A stretch of DNA of 45,961 bases, taken from the NCBI GenBank assembly GCA_946414095.1, contig CAMKNB010000009.1, positions 1 through 45,961 on the forward strand, written 5' to 3'. How positions within the stretch are numbered: position 1 is the first letter of the stretch; every line of letters begins with the position of its first letter. The position numbers and the translations under genes were made by a program. This DNA is from an uncultured Mycoplasmatota bacterium. GTDB taxonomy: Bacteria > Bacillota_I > Bacilli_A > RF39 > UBA660. The notes under the pieces were generated by a model. That model was not told where the DNA came from. It was given only the letters and a program-made list of their open reading frames with translations, and did not search any database. Below, in pieces: positions 13,654 through 22,496 of the stretch.

Positions 13654-14640
13654 TTATTTAAGTTCCATAGTTTTAGTTTCATCTTCTACTTGATCTTGAC
13701 TATCACTTCTTGAATCTTCCTTTTCACTTATACTTTTATTAATTTTGTTTATTTCATCTAATGAAGAAATAATCATTTTAGTTGTTTCAGCTAGTGTTTT
13801 TGAAGTTATATTTCCATTTTTTAATTCATCTTTAGTACTTTGTGACATTTCTAATAATCCTGTAGCATTTTCACTTAATAATTGATTCATCATATTACTT
13901 ACTTCAGAAGTAATTTCAGTATTTCTTTTAGCACTTTCACTACTCATCATAATAATAATTTGATTTTTCCATAATGGAATAGTACTATTGATTAGATAAT
14001 TAATTCTATCAATTAATAAATAATTATTATCTCTAATCATATTCATTTGAGGCATACTTTGAACAGTAATTTGTCTCATTAATTTTAAATCATATATTCT
14101 TTTTTCAAAGTTATTTATAGCATTCATTAAGTCATTATATAAAAGTTCATCTTTATTATTTTTTGCATTTAATGCTTCTTGATTTGCCTTTCTAAGTATT
14201 AATTCTCCGCATAGTAAATACATATCAAGTTCATGCAAATATTCCACACTATTCTCTTTTAATAGTTCTATTAGTTGTAAATCTTTTTGAAGAGTAATAA
14301 TATGGCTTTTAAGTTCAATAACAAGACTTGAAATACTATCTATCATTAAATTATAATTTGGCTTTTCTATTGTTTCCTCTTCTAAACCAAATAATAATTT
14401 ATACCATGGAACTTTTTTCTGTTTTGGATTTGTTTTTAGTAGTTCATTTGTTATTATTTTAATTAATTCTTCTATTCTAGTTGTATCTTTATCTTTTGTC
14501 TTATTAAATACTTCATTATTAATCATATTTATTCTATTTTCGACTTCTTTTCCAAATTCTAAAACATTGCTAGCACTAGCAACATTAAATTTACTTACAA
14601 ATGAATAAACTAATTTTTTTTCTTGATCTGTTAAATTCAT
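13654..14640 (-). CDS. TelA-family protein (toxic anion resistance family)
   Basis: 328 residues, all helical. The family hallmark is clear at about 178-228: FEKRIYDLKLMRQITVQSMPQMNMI... TIPLWKNQIIIMM, matching the FEKRIHDLKLTR / PQIRLIQ / IPLWKNQ segments of TelA (YceH-type) proteins. The C-terminal 30 residues are acidic and probably disordered. Some members are linked to tellurite and antimicrobial tolerance, but the mechanism is unknown. The start has an AGAGGT ribosome-binding site and an extended -10 at 14667-14675. It leads a two-gene operon with the unknown protein downstream. Confidence 0.9.
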   Translation of the reverse strand: MNLTDQEKKLVYSFVSKFNVASASNVLEFGKEVENRINMINNEVFNKTKDKDTTRIEELIKIITNELLKTNPKQKKVPWYKLLFGLEEETIEKPNYNLMIDSISSLVIELKSHIITLQKDLQLIELLKENSVEYLHELDMYLLCGELILRKANQEALNAKNNKDELLYNDLMNAINNFEKRIYDLKLMRQITVQSMPQMNMIRDNNYLLIDRINYLINSTIPLWKNQIIIMMSSESAKRNTEITSEVSNMMNQLLSENATGLLEMSQSTKDELKNGNITSKTLAETTKMIISSLDEINKINKSISEKEDSRSDSQDQVEDETKTMELK

Positions 14641-14666
14641 ATTTATACCTCTTCGTAGTGCTACAT

Positions 14667-14675
14667 ATTATACCA
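14667..14675 (-). promoter_or_regulatory. Extended -10 promoter of the TelA operon
   Basis: TGGTATAAT on the minus strand, about 26 nt before the ATG at 14640. No good -35 is seen. Confidence 0.55.
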
Positions 14676-14750
14676 CAAAAATGACAAAATTACTAGTAAA
14701 AGTATACTACACAACTAAAAATATAGTATAATTAATTACAGGTGATACAT

Positions 14751-16046
14751 ATGATATATTATTTTATAGGAATTAAGGGAAGTGGAATGAGCGCTCTTGC
14801 TTGTGTTATGCATGACCTTGGATATAATGTAATGGGAAGTGACAAAAAAGAACATTTTTTCACACAAGAAAGTTTAGATAGAAAAGGAATTAAAATTCTT
14901 GAATTTAATGAAAATAATATTAAAGAAGGAATGACTATTATACAAGGTAACGCTTTCAATGATGATTTTATTGAAGTTAAAAAAGCTCATGAACTTGGAC
15001 TAAAAATATATACATATCAAAGTATGATAGATAAATTAACTAAAGATAAAAAATTAATAGCAATATCTGGTTGTCACGGTAAAACAACAACTACTACAAT
15101 GATGGCAAGAATGTTTGAACATGTTGGAATTAATTATTTAATTGGAGATGGAACTGGATATGCTGAGAATAATAATGATTTTTTTGCTTTAGAAGCATGT
15201 GAATTTAAAAGACACTTTTTATCATATCATCCATATTATGCAGTTATTACAAATGTTGAATTAGATCATACAGATTATTATAAAGATTTAGATGATGTAA
15301 AAGACGCATTTACTGATTTTGCTAATAGTGCAAGAAAACTTGTGGTTATGTGCGGTGATGATAAAAATGCTAGAAGCCTAAAAATTAAAAAACCTACTCT
15401 ATATTATGGATTCAATGAAAATAATGATGTGATTGCAAAAAACATTAAAGTTAAAGATGAAACAACAACAATAGATGTATACATCAAAAATGAATTTTTT
15501 GAAACAATAACATTCCCATTTGTAGGAGATCACCTAGTATTAAATGCACTTGCTACTATTACAATTTGTTATTTAGAAAATATTGATAAAGATGAAATAA
15601 AAGCACAAGCACTAAAAATAGAACATGCTAAAAGAAGATTTATTGAAGAAAAATTTAAATCTAATATTATTATTGATGACTATGCGCATCATCCAACTGA
15701 AGTAAAAGTTACAATAGAAGCCGCTAAGAAAAAATATCCAGATAGAAAAGTAATAGCAATATTTAAAGCTCATACAAAGTCAAGAGTAAAATATTTTCAT
15801 AAAGATTTTGCAGATGCTCTAAATTTAGCTGATAAATGTTATGTAATGCCAATTGGTGAAGATAGAATTGAAATTGGCTATGAAGATGTAACACACTTTG
15901 ATATTCTTAAAGACACTAAGAATGGTGAAGAAATAACATTAGATAGTGCAGATAAATTATTACAATATGAAAATTCAGTGCTTCTATTTATGAGTAGTAA
16001 GGATATATATTTCTTAGAAGATAAATATAAAAAACTTGCAAAATAA
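14751..16046 (+). CDS. murC: UDP-N-acetylmuramate-L-alanine ligase MurC
   Basis: 431 residues from the ATG at 14751. The frame also has an in-frame GTG at 14742, but that lies in the Shine-Dalgarno AGGTGA, so the ATG is the start. The N-terminal Rossmann motif GIKGSGMS (7-14), the ATP loop GCHGKTTTT (107-115), NVELDHTDYY and DDYAHHPTEV (the MurC hallmark) are all visible. It adds L-alanine to UDP-MurNAc in the cytoplasm, the first step of the peptidoglycan stem peptide, so the organism has a wall, in line with the NlpC/P60 genes. The loop reads GCHGKT where most have GTHGKT. It is monocistronic, with -10 TATAAT at 14727-14732. Confidence 0.95.
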   Translation: MIYYFIGIKGSGMSALACVMHDLGYNVMGSDKKEHFFTQESLDRKGIKILEFNENNIKEGMTIIQGNAFNDDFIEVKKAHELGLKIYTYQSMIDKLTKDKKLIAISGCHGKTTTTTMMARMFEHVGINYLIGDGTGYAENNNDFFALEACEFKRHFLSYHPYYAVITNVELDHTDYYKDLDDVKDAFTDFANSARKLVVMCGDDKNARSLKIKKPTLYYGFNENNDVIAKNIKVKDETTTIDVYIKNEFFETITFPFVGDHLVLNALATITICYLENIDKDEIKAQALKIEHAKRRFIEEKFKSNIIIDDYAHHPTEVKVTIEAAKKKYPDRKVIAIFKAHTKSRVKYFHKDFADALNLADKCYVMPIGEDRIEIGYEDVTHFDILKDTKNGEEITLDSADKLLQYENSVLLFMSSKDIYFLEDKYKKLAK

Positions 16047-16073
16047 AATACACTTTAATAAGTGTATTTTTAT
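16045..16073 (+). terminator. Terminator of murC
   Basis: An 11-bp stem, AAAATACACTT / AAGTGTATTTT, loop TAAT, at the stop codon. Confidence 0.8.
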
Positions 16074-16090
16074 ATATTTAAAAAGGAAGA

Positions 16091-16522
16091 TTATTCTCTT
16101 CCTTCTAATCTACATAATAAGTCAATTTTAAACATTTCTTTTTGTGCATTAGCTTTAGATATCATAATACCTTTATAAGCTGTTAATTCTGATCTATGTC
16201 CATCAAGTAATATATCTTTTGGTTCTAAATTATTTAACATAACAATATTGCTATCTTTATAAACTGTATAGTTTAATTTTACTTCTCCATAAACTTTTAC
16301 AAATAATGAATCTGTTGGAAGTCTTAAATCATAAGTTTCAGTTTTTTCATGTTTATTAATTGAAACTAATTCTCCAACGAATTCTCCACTTCTTAATTTT
16401 GGATAAAAATCAAACATTAATTTCTTGTAGGCAACCATATTGTATTTTTTTAAACTTCTTTCTAACTTCTTAAAGTTATTCTCATCTAAATAATCTAAAA
16501 TATATCTACCTTTCATAATCAT
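16091..16522 (-). CDS. Unknown small protein with AAGGGGGG ribosome-binding site
   Basis: 143 residues from the ATG at 16522. A longer frame begins at 16549 but would start upstream of the Shine-Dalgarno AAGGGGGG (16535-16528). It is soluble, basic and mixed alpha/beta, with FYPKLRSGEFVGELVSINKH and a C-terminal helix ending CRLEGRE. No family is recognised. It is transcribed alone, from a perfect promoter, downstream of the thrS operon and convergent with murC. It shares its leader design with four other unknown genes in this window. Confidence 0.75.
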   Translation of the reverse strand: MIMKGRYILDYLDENNFKKLERSLKKYNMVAYKKLMFDFYPKLRSGEFVGELVSINKHEKTETYDLRLPTDSLFVKVYGEVKLNYTVYKDSNIVMLNNLEPKDILLDGHRSELTAYKGIMISKANAQKEMFKIDLLCRLEGRE

Positions 16523-16551
16523 CAAAACCCCCCTTAATGATTTGTACATAG

Positions 16552-16580
16552 ATTATATCACAAAATTGCTAATTTGTCAA
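16552..16580 (-). promoter_or_regulatory. Near-consensus promoter (TTGACA-17-TATAAT)
   Basis: On the minus strand TTGACA (16580-16575), a 17-nt spacer ending TGTGA and TATAAT (16557-16552). It matches the sigma-A consensus, with an AAGGGGGG site 17 nt downstream. Confidence 0.85.
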
Positions 16581-16593
16581 ATTTTTTAGTAAA

Positions 16594-16983
16594 TTATAGA
16601 CCTCTTCCCTCTTCTTCAGGAACCATTTCATCTAAACCTAAGTCATTAAATGATTCATTGTAACCATAACCACCATGAGCACCATGAGCTTTTTCAGCAG
16701 CATATTTATCATCATATGCATGTTCGAAAGAATCATCTTCTAATTCTGGATGATTTCTAAATTCTTTAATATAATCCTTTATAACTTGAATTAATAATAA
16801 ATCGTTTTCTACAAATTTAGATGGGAAAGATTCATCACCTAACTTTGCTAGTTCCAATTCATACATATCTGCAATAATTTGAATTTCATCAGTATCTAAA
16901 TCAAGGCGTAATTCTTGATTTTTATTCCATACATACTTACAAAATTCAACATTACCTTTGTATAATGACGGATTAAATACCAT
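16594..16983 (-). CDS. Unknown acidic protein downstream of thrS
   Basis: 129 residues, strongly acidic, soluble. A helical N-terminal two-thirds (KYVWNKNQELRLDLDTDEIQIIADMYELEL) is followed by a low-complexity His/Ala/Gly segment (EKAHGAHGGYGYNE, about 95-110) and an acidic tail. The His/Gly stretch could bind metal; that is a guess. It begins one base after the thrS stop, with a Shine-Dalgarno (AAAGGAG) inside thrS, so it is translationally coupled and belongs to the threonine T-box operon. No family is recognised and no hairpin terminator follows. Confidence 0.72.
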   Translation of the reverse strand: MVFNPSLYKGNVEFCKYVWNKNQELRLDLDTDEIQIIADMYELELAKLGDESFPSKFVENDLLLIQVIKDYIKEFRNHPELEDDSFEHAYDDKYAAEKAHGAHGGYGYNESFNDLGLDEMVPEEEGRGL

Positions 16984-16984
16984 A

Positions 16985-18748
16985 TTATCTACTCCTTTCT
17001 TTATTTATTATCTCACTTTTTATTAAATTAATAAAGTCATCTATACTTAAATTATATGTTTCATTACTTCCTCTAAGTCTATAAGAAATAGTTTCATTGT
17101 CTCTTTCTTTATCTCCTAGTATTAAAGTATAAGGTATTTTAGCAATAACACTTTCCCTCATTTTATAGCTTAGTTTTTCATCTCTGTTATCAAGTTCAAC
17201 TCTAATATTATTTTCTTTTAATAAATCATATATTTTATTTGCATATTCTAAATGATATTCATTATTTACTGGAATAATATTTATTTGTCTAGGAGCAAGC
17301 CAAAGAGGTAAATTTCCTTTAGTTTCTTCTAAAATATAAGCCATAAATCTATCAAGAGATCCAAGAATTGCTCTATGAAGTACTACTGGTGTTTTCTTTT
17401 CTCCATTTGAATCTATATATTTTAAATCAAACTTAGCTGGTAAGCAAAAATCTAATTGACAAGTTGATAAAGTATATTCATTTCCAACAGCAGGTTTAAC
17501 ATTAACATCAAGTTTAGGACCATAAAATGCTGCTTCACCAATTTCTTCAGTATACTCAATACCAAGTTCATTTAAAACTTCTCTTAATTCATTTTCTGCT
17601 TTATTCCACATTTCATCATCTGGATGATATTTTTCTTTGTCTTCTGGATCTCTAAGTGATAAAACACATCTATAGTCAGTAATACCAAAATCTTTATATA
17701 CATCAAATATTAAATCTACAACATTTTTAAATTCACTTTTAATTTGTTCTGGAGTTACAAAAAGATGAGCGTCATTTTGGCAAAAATGTCTTCCTCTTTC
17801 AATACCTTTTACAGCTCCTGATGCTTCAAATCTAAAGTCATGTGCTATTTCACCTATTCTTATTGGTAAATCTTTATAAGAATGCAATTTATTTGAATAT
17901 ATCATCATATGATGAGGACAATTCATAGGTCTTAATACAAATGATTCTCCTTCTAATTCCATAGCAGGAAACATATTTTCTTTATAGTGATCCCAGTGAC
18001 CTGAAGTCTTATATAAATCAACTGTTCCAACACATGGAGTTAATACATGCTGATAACCTAAATTTCTTTCTTTTCCTTTTATATAGTTTTCTAACTCTTG
18101 CCAAATAATATATCCATTAGGTAAAAACATTGGAAGACCACGACCTATTAAATCATCAGACATAAATATTTCTAAATCTTTTCCTATTTTTCTATGATCT
18201 CTTTGTTTTGCTTCTTCTAGTTCTTGCATGTATTCATTTAAGTCTTCTTCGTTTTCATAACATACACCATAAATTCTTTGAAGCATCTTATTTTTAGCAT
18301 CTCCTTTCCAGTAAGCACCACTTACTTTTAGAAGATGAAAATATTTAATTTCCTTTGTAGAATTAACATGAGGTCCACGACATAAATCAATGAAATCTTC
18401 CTGTCTATATGCACTTATAATAGTATCATTTTCATCCATTCTACTAATTAAATCTATTTTATATTCATCATCTTTAAACATATCTAAAGCTTCACTCTTA
18501 GATAATTCAACTCTTTTAATTAACTTATTATCTTTAGATATTTTCTTCATTTCTTTTTCAATTTTAGGTAAGTCTTCTTCTGTTAAAGTAACATCACCTA
18601 AATCTATATCATAGTAAAAACCTGTATCAATTACTGGCCCAACCCAATACTTTGCATTAGGATATAAATGCTTAATAGCATGAGCAAGTAAGTGAGCACA
18701 ACTATGATTTAACATATTTAATCTTTCATTACTTTTAATTTCTTTCAT
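16985..18748 (-). CDS. thrS: Threonyl-tRNA synthetase lacking the TGS domain
   Basis: 587 residues. It begins directly at the editing domain: HSCAHLLAHAIK (His15, His19), which in E. coli sits at about residue 73, so the approximately 60-residue N-terminal TGS domain is absent. The editing pair DLCRGPH is present, as are the class II motifs: motif 2 region with the zinc ligand in RPMNCPHHMMIY, and motif 3 in HRAILGSLDRF. The anticodon domain ends the protein. It charges tRNA-Thr in the cytoplasm. It is the second gene of a T-box operon, one base after the preceding stop codon, with a Shine-Dalgarno AAAGGA. The true start is set by this spacing; no TGS sequence is found upstream. Confidence 0.96.
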   Translation of the reverse strand: MKEIKSNERLNMLNHSCAHLLAHAIKHLYPNAKYWVGPVIDTGFYYDIDLGDVTLTEEDLPKIEKEMKKISKDNKLIKRVELSKSEALDMFKDDEYKIDLISRMDENDTIISAYRQEDFIDLCRGPHVNSTKEIKYFHLLKVSGAYWKGDAKNKMLQRIYGVCYENEEDLNEYMQELEEAKQRDHRKIGKDLEIFMSDDLIGRGLPMFLPNGYIIWQELENYIKGKERNLGYQHVLTPCVGTVDLYKTSGHWDHYKENMFPAMELEGESFVLRPMNCPHHMMIYSNKLHSYKDLPIRIGEIAHDFRFEASGAVKGIERGRHFCQNDAHLFVTPEQIKSEFKNVVDLIFDVYKDFGITDYRCVLSLRDPEDKEKYHPDDEMWNKAENELREVLNELGIEYTEEIGEAAFYGPKLDVNVKPAVGNEYTLSTCQLDFCLPAKFDLKYIDSNGEKKTPVVLHRAILGSLDRFMAYILEETKGNLPLWLAPRQINIIPVNNEYHLEYANKIYDLLKENNIRVELDNRDEKLSYKMRESVIAKIPYTLILGDKERDNETISYRLRGSNETYNLSIDDFINLIKSEIINKERSR

Positions 18749-18749
18749 A

Positions 18750-19232
18750 TTATTCTAATCCTTTCTTTTTTTCTTCACTTCTTTTATATTTTTTGTGAAG
18801 GACTATTTCCCTTCTACCTAGTTCCATTTTGGCACAAGCTTGATTTCTATAAGAATTAAATTTTCTTTTAAGTAAGCATCTTAGTTCATAAATACTCATA
18901 TTTGCATAATCATAAACTGTATCATCTATTTTGTCTTTTTTCACTTCTTCTCTTATAAATTCACTTTCTATGTTTTCACATCTTTCTTGTGGAATATAAT
19001 AAGGTACAATATTTCTTCCATCATCAACTAAAATTACTTCACCTGTACATATCAAACTTGGATTCTTCTTTACTTCCGCTATTGATGCTCTTCTTATATT
19101 TGGAAATAAGAGTCTAACCTCATCGTGGGTGACTTTTCTTAAATCTCTCCCATTAAGTGATACAAATCTAGATAAATACTTAGCTAAACTAATATCACCA
19201 TACTTTCGTGCTAATAAAACTTCATCTTTCAT
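18750..19232 (-). CDS. Unknown basic protein, first gene of the threonine T-box operon
   Basis: 160 residues from the ATG at 19232, chosen for the perfect AGGAGG six bases upstream; a longer frame starts at 19268 inside the T-box terminator. Soluble. The N-terminal half has ISLAKYLSRFVSLNGRDLRKV, the centre a beta-rich stretch (LICTGEVILVDDGRNIVPYYI), and the C-terminal 45 residues are a highly basic helix (ELRCLLKRKFNSYRNQACAK). No family is recognised. It is translated just before thrS (stop and ATG one base apart) and lies behind the threonine T-box, so its supply follows the charging state of tRNA-Thr. A role near translation is inferred from that alone. Confidence 0.78.
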   Translation of the reverse strand: MKDEVLLARKYGDISLAKYLSRFVSLNGRDLRKVTHDEVRLLFPNIRRASIAEVKKNPSLICTGEVILVDDGRNIVPYYIPQERCENIESEFIREEVKKDKIDDTVYDYANMSIYELRCLLKRKFNSYRNQACAKMELGRREIVLHKKYKRSEEKKKGLE

Positions 19233-19250
19233 AAAATCCTCCTGAAAATA

Positions 19251-19447
19251 AAAAAAGGAATAGTACAAGGAGTCATATAGACGGTACCATCCCTTTAATT
19301 TAACTTATTTAGTTTTGTAACGAAAACTGCTCGTAGGTTATTAGCCTCTATAAAATTGGTAGTAATTATTAAATAATCTCTTTAGTTTACACCAACCACT
19401 AAATCTCTATGCAGATATATTTAATAATGTTGTCCAATCACATTTCT
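19251..19447 (-). promoter_or_regulatory. T-box riboswitch (threonine) with terminator
   Basis: On the minus strand the leader carries the conserved T-box core AAAGGGATGGTACCG (19296-19282), which includes the UGGU that pairs with the acceptor end of uncharged tRNA. The intrinsic terminator pairs AAAGGGATGGTAC with GTACTATTCCTTT (two G-U pairs), followed by seven T at 19257-19251. A Thr codon ACC followed by A (19360-19358, after ACT) is the likely specifier. The leader runs from the promoter at 19454-19482 to the terminator. It controls 18750-19232, thrS and the acidic gene. Confidence 0.85.
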
Positions 19448-19453
19448 ATAAAA

Positions 19454-19482
19454 ATATTAGCACAATTATAAGAATTAAGCAA
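19454..19482 (-). promoter_or_regulatory. Promoter of the T-box operon
   Basis: TTGCTT (19482-19477), a 17-nt spacer and TAATAT (19459-19454) on the minus strand. It overlaps the end of the upstream gene. Confidence 0.65.
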
Positions 19483-20152
19483 CATCTTTTTCTAATGTTA
19501 ATCCTTTATCTTGTTTTTTATTTTCTACTAAAATTGATAACTTATCTCTTAATAACTCTAATTCATAAATATCAAGTTCTGATATTGCTTTAGCTATATC
19601 TGCAGATGTAACATCATTTTTAACAACAACATGTTCAACAACTTTGTCATCTGTCATATATGGAGTTAATTCAAGTTCTCCTTCTTTTGTAGTTTCTCTA
19701 GTTATATACTCAACAGGTGTTTCATATGTATCATATAATGATATATCATTTTTACGAGCCTTATATTTTTCTGGTTTTTCAAATACAACTTCAGCTTCAT
19801 TATTTACTAAAACATCACTTTTTGGTGATTCTTCAATAACTTGAATTTCAGGAACATTCTTAGGGTTATAATAGTTACCATTCTTTATTTCTTCGTCCAT
19901 TTGTCTTCTAATTGATGACTTTTTATTACTTATAATTGTCATTGCTTTAGAAAAATAATAAAATGGAATAAACCCTTTTAATACATTTATAAGAGAATCA
20001 TTAAAGTTATATAAACTATTTCTATTTCTTTTTACATAACCACTTGTTTCTAATCTTTCTTCTACTATAGGTTTAATTGATTCTATTACCGCAAGTCCAA
20101 ATGCTGTGGTAATTAATTGAACAATAGCATATACTAATAATACTTTATCCAT
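19475..20152 (-). CDS. Unknown membrane-associated protein with AAAGGGGG leader
   Basis: 225 residues. A hydrophobic N-terminus (about 4-26, LLVYAIVQLITTAFGLAVI) and a second hydrophobic stretch at about 58-72 (FIPFYYFSKAM) suggest attachment to the membrane. The rest is hydrophilic: a Lys/Glu/Val-rich linker (about 100-175) and a C-terminal helical region (ADIAKAISELDIYELELLRDK). No family is recognised. A perfectly spaced promoter and the AAAGGGGG ribosome-binding site mark it as one of five unknown genes with the same leader. It is its own transcription unit between dnaI and the T-box operon. Confidence 0.72.
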   Translation of the reverse strand: MDKVLLVYAIVQLITTAFGLAVIESIKPIVEERLETSGYVKRNRNSLYNFNDSLINVLKGFIPFYYFSKAMTIISNKKSSIRRQMDEEIKNGNYYNPKNVPEIQVIEESPKSDVLVNNEAEVVFEKPEKYKARKNDISLYDTYETPVEYITRETTKEGELELTPYMTDDKVVEHVVVKNDVTSADIAKAISELDIYELELLRDKLSILVENKKQDKGLTLEKDVA

Positions 20153-20181
20153 AAATCTACTCCCCCTTTAATTGTGAACAT

Positions 20182-20210
20182 ATTATACCAAAAAAGTCAA
20201 ATAAAGTCAA
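20182..20210 (-). promoter_or_regulatory. Near-consensus promoter (TTGACT-17-TATAAT)
   Basis: TTGACT (20210-20205), a 17-nt spacer ending TGG and TATAAT (20187-20182), followed by AAAGGGGG at 20169-20162. Confidence 0.8.
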
Positions 20211-20250
20211 ATTTTTATATTATTTTTAATGCAAAAGATATAATATCACA

Positions 20251-20273
20251 CAAAAAGTGCTTATGCAAGCACT
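20251..20273 (-). terminator. Terminator of the dnaB-dnaI operon
   Basis: On the minus strand AGTGCTT-GCAT-AAGCACT followed by TTTTTG, at the dnaI stop. Confidence 0.8.
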
Positions 20274-21174
20274 AGTTTCTTTTATTTTTACTTATTAATT
20301 TTTCTTCGATAGTTAAATACTTAATTCTTTCAATAATTCTTTTAGATTTAGTTAGATCTGTTCCGTTTGATGTTTGAGATAAAATTGTCTCTAATTCTTC
20401 AATTGTAAAATTTGAAGTAAAGAATGTAGTTAAGTTATTATCCATTCTATATTGAAGAATTGTTCCAAGAACTTCATCTCTTGACCAAGAAGAATTATTT
20501 TCAGCACCTATATCATCAATAAGTAATATATCACTTTCCATAATTTCATTCATTATTTCATCATAACTAAAATCATTAAATGATGCTTTTAGTTTCATTA
20601 ACAGTCTTGGATAATAAACATTTACCGTTTTAAATCCTTTATTAGATAATTCATTTAATAAAGCACTTAATATATACGATTTACCACTACCAAAGTTTCC
20701 ACTTAAATATAAGCCCTTCACTTCTTCATTATTCATTTTTTTCTTTAAGAAATCTTTTATATATTTTAAAATAACATTTCTTTCTTTTTCACTTGTTAAA
20801 TCACTTAGTGAAGCATTTTCTAATGAAATTGGTGTTTCAAAGAACACTGTATTATTTTTCCTAACTGATTCTTTGAAATACTTACATGGTTTATATTCAA
20901 ATTCAATATAATCATTTCTTAAATTTGGATAGTATACATGGCCTTCTACTCTATTTTTACATTTTCCTAATGATTTACATTTAGAGCAATTTTTAAGTTC
21001 AAGAGCAGTTTCTTCAAGTTTAGAAGTATATTTCATTAGTATTTCATCACTTGTTTTTAATCTGCTACAAACTTTTTTAAAATCATCATCTGTACTTGCT
21101 AATATAAATTCACGCCTTAAGTCATTATTTATATCTTTTTTGCTCTTTTTTATTATTGACTTTCCTTCTATCAT
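20272..21174 (-). CDS. dnaI: Primosomal helicase loader DnaI
   Basis: 300 residues, close to the Bacillus protein (311). A zinc-binding region is seen at Cys63, Cys66, Cys72 and Cys97 (NCSKCKSLGKC... PCKYF). The AAA+ core has Walker A GNFGSGKS (159-166), Walker B ILLIDDIG (217-224), and a sensor-like TFFTSNFT. DnaI loads the replicative helicase at the origin and at restart sites together with DnaD and DnaB. Its ATG overlaps the dnaB stop as ATGA, so the pair is coupled. It is the last gene before a terminator. Confidence 0.94.
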   Translation of the reverse strand: MIEGKSIIKKSKKDINNDLRREFILASTDDDFKKVCSRLKTSDEILMKYTSKLEETALELKNCSKCKSLGKCKNRVEGHVYYPNLRNDYIEFEYKPCKYFKESVRKNNTVFFETPISLENASLSDLTSEKERNVILKYIKDFLKKKMNNEEVKGLYLSGNFGSGKSYILSALLNELSNKGFKTVNVYYPRLLMKLKASFNDFSYDEIMNEIMESDILLIDDIGAENNSSWSRDEVLGTILQYRMDNNLTTFFTSNFTIEELETILSQTSNGTDLTKSKRIIERIKYLTIEEKLISKNKRN

Positions 21175-22454
21175 TTTCTAAATTCCTCAATGAAGTTTTT
21201 AAATTCTTCATCTGATTCTGTATCACTTTCTTCACTATCTATTTGTTGATCTAACCATACTGGTTTTACTTCATTTATTTTTTTCTTTACATCGCTCTTA
21301 GTTTTCTTTTTATATTCTTTAGCAGCAAAATCCATTGCTTCACTAGCTGTTTCTATACCACTTCTTTTCCATTGACCAGCTATAGCTTCAATATATTGTT
21401 TATTTAATTTATTATTATTTATTTTAAGCACAAAATCAATTAATACATTTACAACAGCAGGAGATAATTTTATATCCTGAAGCAACATTTCAAGTATTTT
21501 CATATCTCTATCAGTTGGTTTACCACCTTTATATTTAGCTCTTAAAAATTCAGTAGGTGTAGTATTCTCAAATACTCTAATAATTCTACCTCTTTTGGTA
21601 TTATCTCCACTAGCACTTTTTAAGTACTCTGGTTGTGTTTTAAATAGTAAGCTTGGTAGTCTATTATCATTATTAAATTGATAGAATTTTCTTGTATTTT
21701 TTCTTAATTCTTCTTTATCAATATTACCTTTTTCTGTTAGTGATGCTCTTATTAAATCTGCCATTGACAATGGGTCAATTTCATATAAAAATGATAAATT
21801 AATAATTAGTTCTCTCATTGATTTATTTAAACATTTTTCATTAAAGATATCTTTTGGAAGTGATGCAATTAATAAATCAAAGTCATAATCAAGTTCATAT
21901 TTTAATAATAATTTATTTTTAGAAATAATATCTTCATTGCCTAATTCTAACAATGTATAATTTCTACTTTTATATACACTATCAAATGGAGCAGTTATCT
22001 CTTCATAGTCTTTTAAAGTTATATGAGGTAACTTAAAGTAATCATATAATCTATTATATTCACTCTTACCAACATTATTATAAAGTACTACATTAAATAT
22101 TGGGTGATTAAAAAATTCACTAGCAGAAACTGGACTATATAATTCATAAACATAAGAGTTTACTTCTCCTTTATGATAATATGTTTTCATAAGGCCAATT
22201 CCTTCTAGTCTTAGCCTAGCTTCTTTTATATTATCTAATGTAATTCCCATGCTTGTCATTAAGTGATGATGAGTTAGTTCAGTAGAAATAAAAGTATTTC
22301 TTGTTTCACTTTGTAGTTTTAAATACAAAACAACTGCTATATTACCAATAATAGGCATATAAAGCGTATTTAAAACAAGTTTATCCATTTCAGATAATAA
22401 ACTTTTATCTATAACTTGATAAATATCAGCAGGATATAAATCAACTTTCTTCAT
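21171..22454 (-). CDS. dnaB: Replication initiation protein DnaB (Gram-positive type, DnaD-like domains)
   Basis: 427 residues, about the length of Bacillus DnaB (472). The N-terminal part fits the winged-helix DnaD/DnaB domain (SLLSEMDKLVLNTLYMPIIG, then STELTHHHLMTSMGI). The C-terminal DnaD_C region at about 300-385 contains the DRDMKILEMLLQD, INDFVLKINNNKLNK and YIEAIAGQWKRSGIET-type segments of the family. It helps load the helicase during initiation; it is not the helicase that bears this name in E. coli. A strong Shine-Dalgarno (AAGGAGGTGA) precedes the ATG. dnaI overlaps its end by four bases. Confidence 0.92.
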   Translation of the reverse strand: MKKVDLYPADIYQVIDKSLLSEMDKLVLNTLYMPIIGNIAVVLYLKLQSETRNTFISTELTHHHLMTSMGITLDNIKEARLRLEGIGLMKTYYHKGEVNSYVYELYSPVSASEFFNHPIFNVVLYNNVGKSEYNRLYDYFKLPHITLKDYEEITAPFDSVYKSRNYTLLELGNEDIISKNKLLLKYELDYDFDLLIASLPKDIFNEKCLNKSMRELIINLSFLYEIDPLSMADLIRASLTEKGNIDKEELRKNTRKFYQFNNDNRLPSLLFKTQPEYLKSASGDNTKRGRIIRVFENTTPTEFLRAKYKGGKPTDRDMKILEMLLQDIKLSPAVVNVLIDFVLKINNNKLNKQYIEAIAGQWKRSGIETASEAMDFAAKEYKKKTKSDVKKKINEVKPVWLDQQIDSEESDTESDEEFKNFIEEFRK

Positions 22455-22496
22455 GTCTCAACTTCACCTCCTTAATTATATAATAAATAGTATTAC

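Noticed and set aside
19232-19268. Longer start (19268) for the first T-box operon gene
   Set aside because: The extra codons fall in the T-box terminator stem, and AGGAGG precedes the ATG at 19232.
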